From positions 72,517,145 to 72,581,144 of the forward strand of contig CM034531.1 of NCBI GenBank assembly GCA_020002185.1: 64,000 nt of DNA, read 5' to 3'. Every line of letters starts with the position of its first letter. Within the stretch, counting starts at the first letter, position 1. The notes beneath the pieces were generated by a model. The model worked only from the letters and a program-made list of their open reading frames with translations. It did not search any database and was not told the origin of the DNA. Positions 1 to 16,887 of this stretch are shown one piece after another. Position numbers and translations under genes: made by a program. This stretch comes from Paraescarpia echinospica (lineage: Eukaryota; Annelida; Polychaeta; Sabellida; Siboglinidae).

Positions 1-329
1 GTTATATAAAGTGTTCCATAAAATCTAGTCAGAAAACTCGTTTATTTTCATATCATTATGGTGTGCACATTACACTGTTCATAAAATAAAAATGAAATAT
101 TACAACGTCGATGTTCGTTATTAGCCTGTCTGTTTCCGGTCATCCGACTTGCTCGTGTCGGCGGAATCACCAGTTGGTCTATGTCTGTCGGATTCCAATT
201 TTACACAAGAACAATAAACGACAAAGCTATTTCCGTCTGTTTTCGTGTAATAAGCCGATGCTTTTTGTAGAAACGTCCGACAATGACACAGGGTGTAAAC
301 TTCTGTCGATGAAGTGTATTGAGAGAGGA
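1..329. other. Unique flank, no gene recognised
   Basis: AT-rich sequence without microsatellite structure. The short open frames on both strands (about 80-90 codons) show no recognisable domain and look like chance frames. It runs directly into GA-rich DNA. Confidence 0.5.
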
Positions 330-500
330 GGATGGAGAAAGCGAGAGTGAATGTCAGAACGAGACACGAATGAAAACATAATAGCAAAAACAGTTAAAAG
401 AGGAAGACAGAAAGGGAGAACCAGAGAAAGAGAGCGAAATAGAGAGCGAACGAGAGTGGAAGAGAGTAAGAGAGCGAGAGTGAGTGTGTGAGTGAGTGAG
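330..500. repeat. GA-rich low-complexity tract
   Basis: Purine-rich plus strand made of imperfect GAGA, GAAAGAGA and GAGCGA motifs, ending in GTGAGTGAGTGAG directly against the assembly gap. The gap therefore opens inside simple-sequence DNA. Confidence 0.85.
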
Positions 501-1500
501 NNNNNNNNNNNNNNNNNNNNNNNNNNNNNNNNNNNNNNNNNNNNNNNNNNNNNNNNNNNNNNNNNNNNNNNNNNNNNNNNNNNNNNNNNNNNNNNNNNNN
601 NNNNNNNNNNNNNNNNNNNNNNNNNNNNNNNNNNNNNNNNNNNNNNNNNNNNNNNNNNNNNNNNNNNNNNNNNNNNNNNNNNNNNNNNNNNNNNNNNNNN
701 NNNNNNNNNNNNNNNNNNNNNNNNNNNNNNNNNNNNNNNNNNNNNNNNNNNNNNNNNNNNNNNNNNNNNNNNNNNNNNNNNNNNNNNNNNNNNNNNNNNN
801 NNNNNNNNNNNNNNNNNNNNNNNNNNNNNNNNNNNNNNNNNNNNNNNNNNNNNNNNNNNNNNNNNNNNNNNNNNNNNNNNNNNNNNNNNNNNNNNNNNNN
901 NNNNNNNNNNNNNNNNNNNNNNNNNNNNNNNNNNNNNNNNNNNNNNNNNNNNNNNNNNNNNNNNNNNNNNNNNNNNNNNNNNNNNNNNNNNNNNNNNNNN
1001 NNNNNNNNNNNNNNNNNNNNNNNNNNNNNNNNNNNNNNNNNNNNNNNNNNNNNNNNNNNNNNNNNNNNNNNNNNNNNNNNNNNNNNNNNNNNNNNNNNNN
1101 NNNNNNNNNNNNNNNNNNNNNNNNNNNNNNNNNNNNNNNNNNNNNNNNNNNNNNNNNNNNNNNNNNNNNNNNNNNNNNNNNNNNNNNNNNNNNNNNNNNN
1201 NNNNNNNNNNNNNNNNNNNNNNNNNNNNNNNNNNNNNNNNNNNNNNNNNNNNNNNNNNNNNNNNNNNNNNNNNNNNNNNNNNNNNNNNNNNNNNNNNNNN
1301 NNNNNNNNNNNNNNNNNNNNNNNNNNNNNNNNNNNNNNNNNNNNNNNNNNNNNNNNNNNNNNNNNNNNNNNNNNNNNNNNNNNNNNNNNNNNNNNNNNNN
1401 NNNNNNNNNNNNNNNNNNNNNNNNNNNNNNNNNNNNNNNNNNNNNNNNNNNNNNNNNNNNNNNNNNNNNNNNNNNNNNNNNNNNNNNNNNNNNNNNNNNN
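501..1500. other. Assembly gap (1000 N)
   Basis: Exactly 1000 consecutive N, a round number typical of a scaffolding placeholder of unknown true size. GA-rich DNA lies on the left and CA-rich DNA on the right, so the missing sequence is probably also simple-sequence repeat. Long open frames crossing it are artefacts of translating N. Confidence 0.97.
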
Positions 1501-1603
1501 AGACCCACACACTCACAGACACATACACAGACACACGCACAGACACACACAGACACACACAGACATACACAGACACACACATACATACACACACACACAT
1601 ACA

Positions 1604-1649
<46 letters not shown>

Positions 1650-1831
1650 TACACACATACTCACACACACAGACACACACACAAACACACAGACCCACAC
1701 ACTCACAGACACACACACAGACACACACAGACACACACAGACACACGCACAGACACACGCACAGACACACGCACAGACACACAGACACACACACAGACAC
1801 ACACACACTCACTCAGACACACACACAAACA

Positions 1832-1906
<75 letters not shown>

Positions 1907-2459
1907 AGACACACACACGCACAGACAGACAGAACACACACACACGCACACACACAGACACATACACACAGACCCACACAGACACACACACACACAGACA
2001 CACACACACATACACACCTACCCACATACACACACACACTCACACGCACACACATAGACGCACACACACACATATACAGACACACACATACACAGACACA
2101 CACATACACACACATACACACACAAACAACCACACACACCCGAAATAAAACACACGCACACACACACACAGACACACAACCAGACACTCACTCACACAGA
2201 CACACACACACAGACACGCACCCAGACACAGACACACACACACAAACACACTCACACAGACACACACACACAAACACATACACATATACACATACACAGA
2301 CACACACACACATACACAGACACCCACACGCATACACAAACAAACAACCACACACACCCACATACACACCCGCACGCACCTACACACACACACAGAGACA
2401 CACACACACAAACAGAGAAACACATAGACACTCACAGACACACACACAGACACACACAG

Positions 2460-2492
<33 letters not shown>

Positions 2493-3863
2493 CACAGACA
2501 CACACACACAGACACACACAGACACACACAGACACACACAGACACACACACACAGACACACACACAGACACACACACACAGACACAAACAGACACACACA
2601 CATACATACACACACAGACACACACAGACACACACATACATACACACAGACACACACATAGGCACAGACACAGACACACACACAGACACACACAGACACT
2701 CACACACACACAAACAAACACAGACACACACAGACACACACAGACACACACCGACACACACACTCAGACACACACACAAACACACACACAGCACACACAG
2801 ACACACACACACATACACACACTCAGACACACACACAGACACACACAGACACACACAGACACAAACAGACACACACATACACACACAGATCCACAGACAC
2901 ACACACAGACACACACACACTCACTCAGACACACACACAAACAAACTCACACACACACTTACACAGACACGCACACGCACAGACAGACAGACACACACAC
3001 ACACACACACACGCACGCGCACAGACACATACACACAGACACACACAGAGACACACACACAGACACACACACACATACACACCTACCCACATACACACAC
3101 ACACGCACACACATAGACGCACACACACACACACATACATACACACACATACACAGACACACACACATACACACACGTACACACACATACACACACAAAC
3201 AACCACACACACCCGTAAAAAAACACACGCACACACACACAGACACACACAAACTCACACAGACACACACACACAGACACGCATTCAGACACAGACACAC
3301 ACACACAAACAAACTCACACAGACACACACACACAGAAACACACACACAGACACACATATACACATACACAGACACACACATATACACAGACATACACAC
3401 GCATACACACACAAACAACCACACACAGCCACATACACACCCGCACGCACCTACACACACACACAGACACACACAGACACATACAGAGAAACACATAGAC
3501 ACTCACATACACACATACAGACACACACACATACAAACACACAGACACACACACAGACACACACACAGACACACACAGACACACACAGACACACACAGAC
3601 ACACAGACAGACACATACACAGACACGCACACACACAGACACAAACAGACACACACACAGACATACAGACACAGACACACACAGACATACACACAGACAC
3701 ACACATAGGCACACACACAGACACACACAGACATACACACACACAGACAATCACAGACACACACAGACACACACAGACACACACAGACACACACCGACAC
3801 TCACACTCAGACACACACACATACATACACACATGCATACACACACACAAATACACACACATA

Positions 3864-3961
<98 letters not shown>

Positions 3962-5300
3962 CACACACAGACACACACATACAAAGACACACACTCATAC
4001 ACACACATACATACACATACACTCACAAACAACCACACACACCCATACAATCACACGCACACACAAACTCACAGACAATCACACACACAGACACACACAT
4101 AGACACACACTCAGACATACACAGACACACACAGACACACACACACAGACACACTCAGACATGGACACATACACATGCACAGGCTCACACATACCCAGAC
4201 ACACAGACACACACACAGACACACACACAGACACACACACACACAGACACACACATATACACACACAAACAACCACACACACCCGTAAAAAAACACACGC
4301 ACACACACACAGACACACACGCAGACACTCACACACACAGACACACACAAACTCACACAGACACACACACACAGACACGCATCCAGACACAGACACACAC
4401 ACACAAACAAACTCACACAGACACACACACAGAAACACACACACAGACACACATATACACATACACAGACACACACATATACACAGACATACACACGCAT
4501 ACACACACAATCAACCACACACAGCCACATACACACCCGCACGCACCTACACACACACACACAGACACACACAGACACATACAGAGAAACACATAGACAC
4601 TCACAGACACACATACAGACACACACACATACAAACACACAGACACACACAAAGACACACACAGACACACGCAGACACACACAGACACTCAGACAGACAC
4701 ATACACAGACACGCACACACACAGACACAAACAGACACACACACAGACATACAGACACAGACACACACAGACATACACACAGACATACACACAGACACAC
4801 ACATAGGCACACACACAGACACACACAGACACACACACACACAGAGAAACACAGACACACACAGACACACACAGACACACACAGACACACACCGACACTC
4901 ACACTCAGACACACACACATACATACACACAAGCATACACACACACAAACACACACACATAGACACACACACACACACACACACACAGAAACACACACAG
5001 ACACACACATACACAGACATACACTCATACACACACATACATACACATACACACCCAAACAACCGCACACACCCATACAATCACACGCACACACAAACTC
5101 ACAGACAATCACACACACAGACACACACATAGACACACACTCAGACATACACAGACACACACAGACACACACACAGACACACACAGACATGGACACATAC
5201 ACACGCACAGGCTCACACATACCCAGACACACAGACACACACACAGACACACACATATACACACACAGACACACAGACACACAGACACACAGACACACAG
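1501..5300. repeat. Block A of a ~3.9-kb duplication in the CA superarray
   Basis: The sequence from the right edge of the gap to about 5.3 kb reappears from about 5403. The offset is about 3902 bp at the left and 3877 bp through the middle; the pairs 2040/5917, 2188/6065, 2380/6257 and 2432/6309 all keep 3877. Differences are mainly CA copy number and a few substitutions. Block A holds two copies of the segment containing GGACACATACACA and CAGGCTCACACATACCC (about 4165 and 5190). Confidence 0.85.
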
Positions 5301-5402
5301 ACACACACACATACACACACAGAAACACTCACACAAACACACACACACACACACACATACATACACACATACTCACACACACAGACACACACACAAACAC
5401 AC

Positions 5403-8241
<2,839 letters not shown>

Positions 8242-8476
8242 ACACACACACTGAAAGACACACAGACACACACACACACACACACACACTCACACACACT
8301 CTCACACACACAGACATACACACAGAAACACACAGACACACACAGAAACACACACAGACACACACACACACACACACACAGACACACACACACACACATA
8401 TAAACACACAGACACACACACAGACACACACACAAGCACACACACAGACATACACACACAGACACCCACACAAATA

Positions 8477-8521
<45 letters not shown>

Positions 8522-8890
8522 ACAAACACAGACACTAACACACAGAGACACACATACAGACACACAGACACACAAACACACACACACATACACACACACA
8601 TACACAGACGTAAACACACATACACATACAAACAACCACACACATCCATACACACACACGCACACATACACAGACACACGCACAGACACACACAGACACA
8701 CACAGACATACACAGACACACACATACATACATACACACACACACATACACACACATACACACACACACACACACACATACATACACACATACTCACACA
8801 CACAGACACACACACAAACACACATACCCACACACTCACAGACACACACACAAACACACACAGACACAAACACACACACACACACACACA

Positions 8891-8977
<87 letters not shown>

Positions 8978-9114
8978 ACTCACACAGACACACACAGACA
9001 CACACAGACACACACACACAAAGAGACACATACAGACACACACACAGACACAGACACACGTACACACACACGGACACACATACAGCCACACACACACAGA
9101 CACACACAGACACA

Positions 9115-9206
<92 letters not shown>

Positions 9207-9305
9207 TACACACACACAGAGAGACACACACACAGACATACACACACCATACACACCCATACATACACACACATTCACACACCCACACACATACACACAC
9301 AGACA

Positions 9306-9388
<83 letters not shown>

Positions 9389-9452
9389 ACACACATACAC
9401 ACACATACACACACATACACACACACACACACACAAACACACATGCAAAGCA

Positions 9453-11407
9453 ACGAACCTCATCGCGACGGATCAAACGAACTGAGAGAGGAGTTTTAAC
9501 ACTATGCATCCATTATTTTGCGATGTGCCTTTCAGCCGAATCATTGTGTTTCCCGATTACGTCACGTATAGCGAGAAAACCAAACGATAGTAGAAGGCAG
9601 ATATAGGCTCGTGGCGTAGCGATATCGTGCATGTAGGCCGTATTTTAGCGTGGCAAGTTGATGTAGTGTCCTCGCCACCAAAGCGTGCAGATAAACTTCC
9701 GCTATTCCACAGACAGTGAGCATACTCTTTGTTGGCCAAGGGCGCCTCATATTGAGCACTTTTTTCCCTTCACAAATCCGACGTCGGAAATTCCGTCGTA
9801 GCGATCGTGTGCGTTCTACGAACAGCGGTAGACGCTGATTGAGGGCTCGCACTATAAATGATTTCCCCCAAGTTAACGCTAAACCTAACAATCAAGCATT
9901 ATAAGACTGGCATCCACTCGCAGCACGTAGTCAACATGCTTTGTTAATTTTGTTGTCAAAATCCCGTTCCTTCAACTCTTTTAAGCAAAACACGGCTACC
10001 ATAGCATTGAAAGTTTGGGGAAGGCACCACCGAAACGAATGATGTCCATTAGACTATTGGAATCATACACGTTAACATTGTTGATTTTCAGAATTTAAAC
10101 ATATAAATTTGGGAAAAACACGATGACCTACATCGCCAATTCGCGTAGATCAGAGACGATTGCTCCAACCAAGTGAGACACAAATATAGAAAGAAGTGGA
10201 TGTCGGCGCCTAGGAGGAGACGCGCTTATAATATATCAAAGTTAGCGTAGTAATAGATAGAAGTGTGGTTTCAAAATATTGCTTACGCATATTGTTTATT
10301 TGCATATATATGAAATTTGTTGTTGCCATGATTGCCCAAAGAATGTTTTTGTATGTGTCGTATAGTTTATTGGATCATACTGACTTTTAATGTATTATTA
10401 ACAATTTCTAGGGAACATCAAACTCGGAAATATCAATAACATCGTCGCTATAATAGTATATCTCATTGTGGTTCCGAATCCGTGATTACGTATAGTTTTG
10501 TTGCGTTTCGTTTGGCCTCCTTTATGACCGATATAAATGTAATTATTTTGCGAGCGAAAGAGAAGTGTGCTTCCTCTCCGACTAACATCATACACCTGCG
10601 CGTGGGGGAATCTGGTCCAAAGGTACTTCGGCAATTACGCCCAGTCCACCTTCGTCGAATTCGCGCGGGCAAAACCGTTTAGTGTAATAATTGCAGTCAT
10701 GTCTGCCTTGGGTGTGACCGCGTATCCCGGTGACCTTGTCCGTGACATCCATGATAATGGCGTTACCCCGCCATGTCACGCCGAGAGACAGCGTATTACG
10801 TTTTCAGAAATAGATTGCACTTTACACGATAATTGAAATAAAGGTGCCCGGTGTGGTACAGTATGCTCGTTAGTGCTTCTATCCGTACCATGTAGGGAGC
10901 TTCTAACCTTATACCAACGGATACTACGCGGTTGTTTGTAATTTTAACAGGCAAATCGATGCAACATATAACTAAGTCAATGCCTTAATTATTGCATAAC
11001 ACATCCAATTAGCTCAGATTGTGTAAAAAAAAGTTGGATTGCGTGTGAAAGTCGAAAATAGGAAGTCCCGTCAGATTCTCAGTCGTCAGTGTCACTCTCA
11101 GCAGTGTGTTACTTCAAGGAGCTAATACCGCGCTCTCACAAAAGTACTGGAACGACAACACAACGGGAGTCGCACCAGAATGACCAGGAAGTGTCTCAGT
11201 GTCAACAGGAGCGACAGGCTGACAAACAGCAATCTCTGTGCCGATGTAGACAAACTCGCCAAAGCAATTCCCATGATTCGCCTCCAAGTAGCTCATCACT
11301 ATTATCGTCACAGAGGAACCACTGTCCGTGTTCGCGTAGTGAACACCCACTGATGACAAGAACACAGAGGGAAACAGAAAGCATACTCCAAGCTGATCGG
11401 CGATCTC
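9453..11407. other. Unique intergenic DNA, no gene recognised
   Basis: Non-repetitive sequence with only short frames (up to about 109 codons) that lack domains or coding-like repeats. I see no tRNA, splice-consistent exon series or transposon end here. Confidence 0.5.
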
Positions 11408-11612
11408 CTTTATGTTGACATGACGAACTCCTTCATGTTGACATGATGAACTCCTTCATGTTGACATGACGAACTCCTTCATGTTGACATGACGAACTCC
11501 TTCATGTTGACATGACTAACTCCTTCATGTTGACATGACGAACTCCTTCATGTTGACATGACGAACTCCTTCATGTTGACATGACGAACTCCTTCATGTT
11601 GACATGACATAA
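11408..11612. repeat. 23-bp minisatellite, about 8.5 copies
   Basis: Perfect to near-perfect tandem repeats containing GACGAACTCCTTCATG and TTGACATGA, period 23 bp. Variant units carry GATGAACTCC or GACTAACTCC. The period is not a multiple of three, so it is not coding. Confidence 0.95.
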
Positions 11613-11682
11613 CCATTCATAACAAAAATCGACCAAAATGGAAACGGCTCGTCAATGCTCCGACCCCGGCCGATCAATAATG

Positions 11683-11720
11683 ATGACGGTTACAACGGCG
11701 ACGACGATGATGACACCGAT

Positions 11721-11772
<52 letters not shown>

Positions 11773-11937
11773 ACAGCGATAACGACGACGACGATGATGA
11801 TGACGGCGATGACGACCATGACGGCGATGACGATGATGACGGCGATGACGATAACGACGATGACGAGGATGACGAGGATGACGAGGATGACGGCGATGAC
11901 GGCGATGACGATGACGATGATGATAACGATGATTAGT
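11683..11937. repeat. GAY trinucleotide array (GACGAT/GATGAC), potential poly-Asp frame
   Basis: Imperfect trinucleotide array of GAC and GAT with GGC, AGC and AAC interruptions. One plus-strand frame (11655-11936) is open for 93 codons and is nearly all aspartate. Other frames read Met-Thr repeats, and the minus strand reads Val-Ile repeats. Nothing around it looks like a gene, so it is best treated as a microsatellite. An acidic-tract exon is possible but unsupported. Confidence 0.85.
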
Positions 11938-12647
11938 GTCGTTCTAGGATAATGACACATACTTGCCATTAGAACAAAATTGCCTACAAGCGGTACGGCA
12001 TCGCCCAAGTACCAAGCGATGTATGCTTTGCGATCAAGTATTCCCCAGCATGCCACACATACGACGTCACAGTACGAAGAGATAACAGCATGTCTGTATT
12101 GCGGGAAACGCTGACAGATTGTGGAACGCATGAAACTCTCGACATGTCCTTCTGTTGTTACCGGCGTGGGGCTTCTTCGTTCGCGTCAACATCTGTCTTT
12201 GTTATTATCGTTTCTCTTGGAACCTACACTACTTCATTTGTACAGTTTCTCCAAATCGTAATCTAGAAACGTGTGTTGCTGTCTTATCACCGATCTTGCT
12301 CTGGATGTCGAATATCCTTTTGTGACATGTATGCAGAATTTGGCATCTAGACATCACGAAACATCAACAGATTCCGTAGCAAGTGCACCATGAAAGACGA
12401 CTGCCCATAAATGGTCATTCCTACCGGTCACCGTCCGCTTCTGGGAAGAACTTCAACAGGCAAACATGGAGAAGAACGTTTCAAGAAAAACTTCCCACCT
12501 CCCTGGTGTCTGATGTAAACACTCACCCCAGAGGGGTAGCCGCTAAGCCACGGAACGGAAACCCCCTACGTGGAAAACATTTCAGCGCGTGATGTCATTG
12601 TTGATTGTGATGTAACGGATGACTATCAGTTCGTGTTGGATATAAAA
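11938..12647. other. Unique DNA, no gene recognised
   Basis: Non-repetitive sequence between the GAY and TG arrays. Short frames only; no domain, tRNA or transposon end seen. Confidence 0.45.
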
Positions 12648-12790
<143 letters not shown>

Positions 12791-14223
12791 GTGACACTCT
12801 CCAAAACCTCAAATTGCACCTCAGAATCCACCCATGTTCCTTAAATATTAGGGGCTAAACCTATGTAGTGTGCTATTGTATTTGGGTTTACTTTAAAACA
12901 GGACATACTAAGTGACAAACATGCGAACTCGATGCGCCTGGGAAAGAGGAGCGATTGTATTTAAACGACGGAGCCAGACAGAGAAGATGTGGTTTCTGTG
13001 ATGAACACTAAACATGTTGGTTGCGAAAGATTGACAGGATGTCTGGCAGCTCAGAAAATGCGATATCAGAGCGCTCGGCGACCGCAGCTATCGCGGTAAT
13101 GGTCGCCGAAGTGGAGCGGCCACAGATCCTGATGGCCGGATTGCGTGGGCCAGAAATGAATCAGTGCATGAAGCAATCAGTTTTCGGATGTTTCGGCCGG
13201 TGTCCCCGTCTTTAATCTTGCGCGCCGGGCGATGCGGCGAAGGGGTCATGCAACGCTGTGTTCCACGCATGTTCCGCTAATGCCCGTACCGAATATCACG
13301 ACACGCCATGTTCTTGTCAGCCTTTCTCCAACGTCTCCTGCGAATATTGCTGTAAAGCATACGCACGCCTGCACGCACGCATGCTCGCAGGCACCCGTGC
13401 AAAACAAGTTCGGTTAAAAGGAATGTACAAAAATTATCATTGGTTATAGCAGCGAAAATGAACGTGGAAAGAGGCGGCCCCTCAGCGCCGGGGGGGAGAT
13501 GTGACCTGCTGCACCGAATATTAGTGAGCGTCTCGTTAAGCACACGACATGTTGTCCTTATGGGAATTTGGATACTTCCGAGTACTCGTTACCTTTACAA
13601 TCTGGTTGGGAATCTAGACACATCTTCCACACGGTTCCAGTGCGCATGCGTCAGGTGTAGTCGTATCCGTTTTACCGATGCGATATTTATCGATATTATC
13701 TACGATTTTCAAAAGTTTCTTTCGTTCATAAATGAATAAGGCATTTGTGTAGCTAAATCGGAACATATTCCCATGGTTGTAGTTGCGATGTGACATACCT
13801 AGACCAAGTTTTTGAAAAATTAGCTTCCTAACAACTAGCCTAAAACCTACAAAACAAGATGGCAAACTAGTAAACAACAGGTAGAAAGCGCGCGAAAGCC
13901 AAACCACCCACATATCATCTCATATAAATCGGTGCATTCTCCCAGAAACATAATGTGAAACGTATATTATTATAATTACTAGTTCTATTTACAGACTATC
14001 AGAAATAAACGTGAAATAAACTGTGTACCAATAAGTGAATGCTGGGACGTATCTACCAAATATCGTGCCAGCTCTGTGTCAGTTTGACTCGTGAACCAGT
14101 GTGAGCTGGTTCAACATACACACATATAATTATATAATGTTTTTATAACCATCACCACGCAAAGCAGAATCATGGCAGGCTCCACGCATCGTATTAATTC
14201 AAGATGCATTTTTTAAATATACA
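12791..14223. other. Unique DNA, no gene recognised
   Basis: No tandem repeat and no coding sequence I can recognise. Short frames of 60-100 codons lack domain features. It ends at the DIRS-like fragment; no terminal repeat of that element was recognised here. Confidence 0.45.
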
Positions 14224-14934
14224 ATGTTCACGCTTGCATGTTTGCAAAACACCTTTAGACTTTTTAACGATTCCGAATCTGAGAGCTTTCAACTTGACCG
14301 CGTTCAAAACAACTACAATGAGAACTGCAATGTCATCACCAAACCCAGACAACAAACCAACTCTGCCATAACCCAATACATGTACAGTCCTATCTGGAAA
14401 ACCATTGCACACCTAAAATGTCTTAAATCCAGCAGCTCCACTGGACTAGTAGGCATTCCACCAAACAGATGGACATCATCAGATGTATTGCAGCTCACAA
14501 CGGATGCAAGCGGCTTTGCATATGGAGCTGTAGTGGGGGATCAGTGGTTACAGGGGCAGTTTCCTCCATCCTGGGACTCCATGCACATTGCTGTGAAAGA
14601 ACTCCTGCCAATCTTACTGGCCGTCAGGAGCTGGGGGCCAGTGTGGTCTAATCAACGGGTTCTGTTCCTTTCAGACAACACAGCAGTGGTGGAAGTGATT
14701 AACAGGCAAACTGCCAAGGACACACAGCTGATGTGTTTGCTCCGAACATTGATTGTTGCATGTTTGTCGTATAACATATGTTTTCGTGCAAAGCACATCC
14801 CAGGAAAGATCAATGTTGTTGCCGATCTTATCTCACGGTTACAGGTAGAACGTGCACGCAGCGCTCAACCCAGCCTACACAACCACCCAAAACTAGTTCC
14901 CTTTCACTGGCTTTCCTGGTACACAGCGCAGTGA
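14224..14934 (+). pseudogene. DIRS-type RNase H domain (RT missing)
   Basis: A 236-codon frame. From about residue 90 it matches the RNase H of DIRS and related retroelements, which removes the RNA strand from the RNA/cDNA hybrid during reverse transcription. Visible landmarks in order are TTDASGFAYGA (first catalytic Asp), VKELLPILLAVRSWG (catalytic Glu region), FLSDNTAVVEVIN (second Asp) and AKHIPGKINVVADLISR (C-terminal HIPG...AD motif). All the acidic positions look preserved. The first ~85 residues do not resemble the expected reverse transcriptase palm and may be unrelated sequence joined at truncation. The frame ends where the recombinase frame begins, as in many DIRS elements. Confidence 0.8.
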
Positions 14935-14939
14935 GCACC

Positions 14940-15840
14940 ATGGACGGGGCTTTCGCACCAAGCAGTGCCAGACGTTACGAGAGTAACCGGAAAAGGTTTG
15001 TAACCTTTGTACAAACATTAGATAGGAAAAGGAGGTACCTGCCTGCTTCCCCAAACACAGTAATTGCCTTTGTTCTGTATATCAAAGATGATGGCAAGGC
15101 ACCCAGTACTATTAGGACTTTCATATCGGCTATCTCGGAACGCCACAAAGCTTGTCGCTACCCCGATCCAACGAACCACTATTTAGTTGTGAAAATTGTA
15201 AAAGGCGTAGCACATGCCTGCCCTAATGTTGACCAACGCCAGCCTGTCAGCTCACGTGACCTGTCCCTCATCATTAAGTCAGTTCCATTGTCTAAGTGTT
15301 CATCTTACTCAGTGGTCTTGCTCCGTGCTATGTTCAACCTCATGTTCTTCGGTTTTCTTAGGATAAATGTGGTAACAGCTAGCCTGCATAATCTGTCTGT
15401 GACACAGTGTCGCATAAAACCTGCCAAATTACGCCTGGTCTTCCATACGTACAAACACAGTGCGGGCCGTCCTTTCAGCCTGGATATCTTCCCCACGGGA
15501 AAGACAACTTGTCCGTACCGGAGGATGGTGGAGTATATACCAAGCTCAGGGGAAATGATCAAGTCCCCTTTTTCGCAGAGCCAATAAGTTGCCGGTGCAG
15601 AAGACCGCTTTTGGCAAATACCTTAAGGAAGTGCTAAGTAAAACAGAGTTGGCAGGCAAGAAAATTTCACCACACTCATTCAGGATAGGGGCAGCGACAT
15701 AGGCAGTAAAGGCTGGCTTCTCATCGGAACAAATCAAAGCTATGGGTCGCTGGCATTCAAACTCATATCAGAAATATATTAGAGTGGAATCAATCTCTAG
15801 CAAATCTCTAGTAAACCGTCCACATAAAGCATCAGCCTCT
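14940..15840 (+). pseudogene. DIRS tyrosine recombinase, frameshifted and with a stop
   Basis: Tyrosine recombinase that would integrate the circular DNA intermediate of a DIRS element. The likely start is the ATG at 14940 (context CACCATGG). The N-terminal SAM-like domain is visible (SSARRYESNRKRFVTF; then PSTIRTFISAISERH), followed by the catalytic domain. The first catalytic Arg is in FFGFLRIN (codon at 15360). HxxR appears as PHSFRIG (His at 15673, Arg at 15682). The W/H position is in MGRWHSN, with the nucleophilic Tyr in the SYQKYIR block (15766 or 15775). The first part is in frame 3, and the HxxR and Tyr part is in frame 1. Alignment by eye needs two small indels between about 15535 and 15570. 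TAG at 15700 interrupts the HxxR block. The residues survive but the gene is broken. Confidence 0.82.
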
Positions 15841-15940
15841 GATAATTCACAACTAACCATATACAGGGTGTATAACAATTGTGTTTCATGGCGAGTCTAC
15901 AATGGTCAAGCAAGGGTTGCTTGTCCGCGGCACGGGCGGT

Positions 15941-16654
15941 GAAGGGTCCGCGGTCCTGACAACAATGAACAAGCGGTACCGGAGGTGATTGACCTTCAAC
16001 ACCGACCGGGATGAATCCGTACTACCGATTTCGATGGAGCTGCAGACAGAGAGGTTGGTTACCCAGACGTTGTAACTCGTGGCAAGCACAAACGCTAGGA
16101 CGGAAGGGCGAAACGCTATATGTGGTGGGGCAGTCTTGCGTGTTTGTTCGTCCCTTGGCAGGGGGGGAGCCGTGAGGCGGCCTATTCCTTTTGTTGGGAG
16201 AGGGACAGGCATGACAGGTCAGCCTTCCACAAGCCCGTACCCCTCGTTTCTTCTCCTGTCAGAATTTTTTGGAGGAACTTTTGACATTTGTAAGTGTCCG
16301 TGTCCGATTACACCTGTCAGTGCTAGTTGACAAGGCCGACTTATCAGGTCCGGCTTATAGGCAGCCCTTTAGTGGGGGTGGTGGCCACCACATGCGAACA
16401 TGGGAAGCCAGGGGGTTCTTACCCCCCACTTTTGTATATATCAAGCTGGAATTACTGTAGCTAGTACTATAGAAAGGTATGCAGTCTGCTCACCTGGTAT
16501 CTTTTCCCCTTGTGTTTTATATACTGTAAACATATGACTATCGGTATGCCGTAATTTAATATAACAGCAATCAAGGGTTTTTTGGTAAATGACTAGCAAC
16601 ATTGAAGAATTATTATTATTATATATGTAAAAAAAATGGTCGTACATAACATGT
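15941..16654. other. DIRS 3' flank and spacer, no gene recognised
   Basis: GC-richer than its surroundings at 15950-16400, then AT-rich. It may include the 3' non-coding part of the DIRS element, but I could not recognise its terminal repeats. No coding domain seen. Confidence 0.4.
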
Positions 16655-16887
16655 GTGGTCCATCAATTTGTAATCTGGATGTACCTGGCTGTGCACAAGA
16701 TGTATATACTATATGTGCACAGTGGCAATCCCTGTGTTAATAAATTGGATTGCACATTACCAACCTACGCAATAGTTGGTGTAAATTCAGTACGAACAGA
16801 GAAAGGGCTGCATGAACTTATCCATAACACAGATACACCGGGAATAGGGGGTACCGAGTGGAGTAGTACACGAATAATTAATTCATC

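Larger units (their letters stand above)
14224..15940 (+). mobile_element. Degenerate DIRS-type retroelement fragment
   Basis: The order RNase H followed by tyrosine recombinase on one strand is diagnostic of DIRS-like (YR) retrotransposons. RNase H occupies about 14494-14850 and the recombinase about 14940-15840, in different frames, as is common for DIRS elements. No reverse transcriptase domain is visible upstream, although full elements carry it just before RNase H, so this copy is 5'-truncated or rearranged. I did not find split direct or inverted terminal repeats, so the outer limits are those of recognisable coding sequence. Frameshifts and an in-frame stop show it is dead. Confidence 0.85.

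Noticed and set aside
227..2187. Very long open frames across the gap and the CA array
   Set aside because: They consist of X from the N gap plus Cys-Val or His-Thr repeats. CA DNA rarely contains stops, so openness carries no coding signal.
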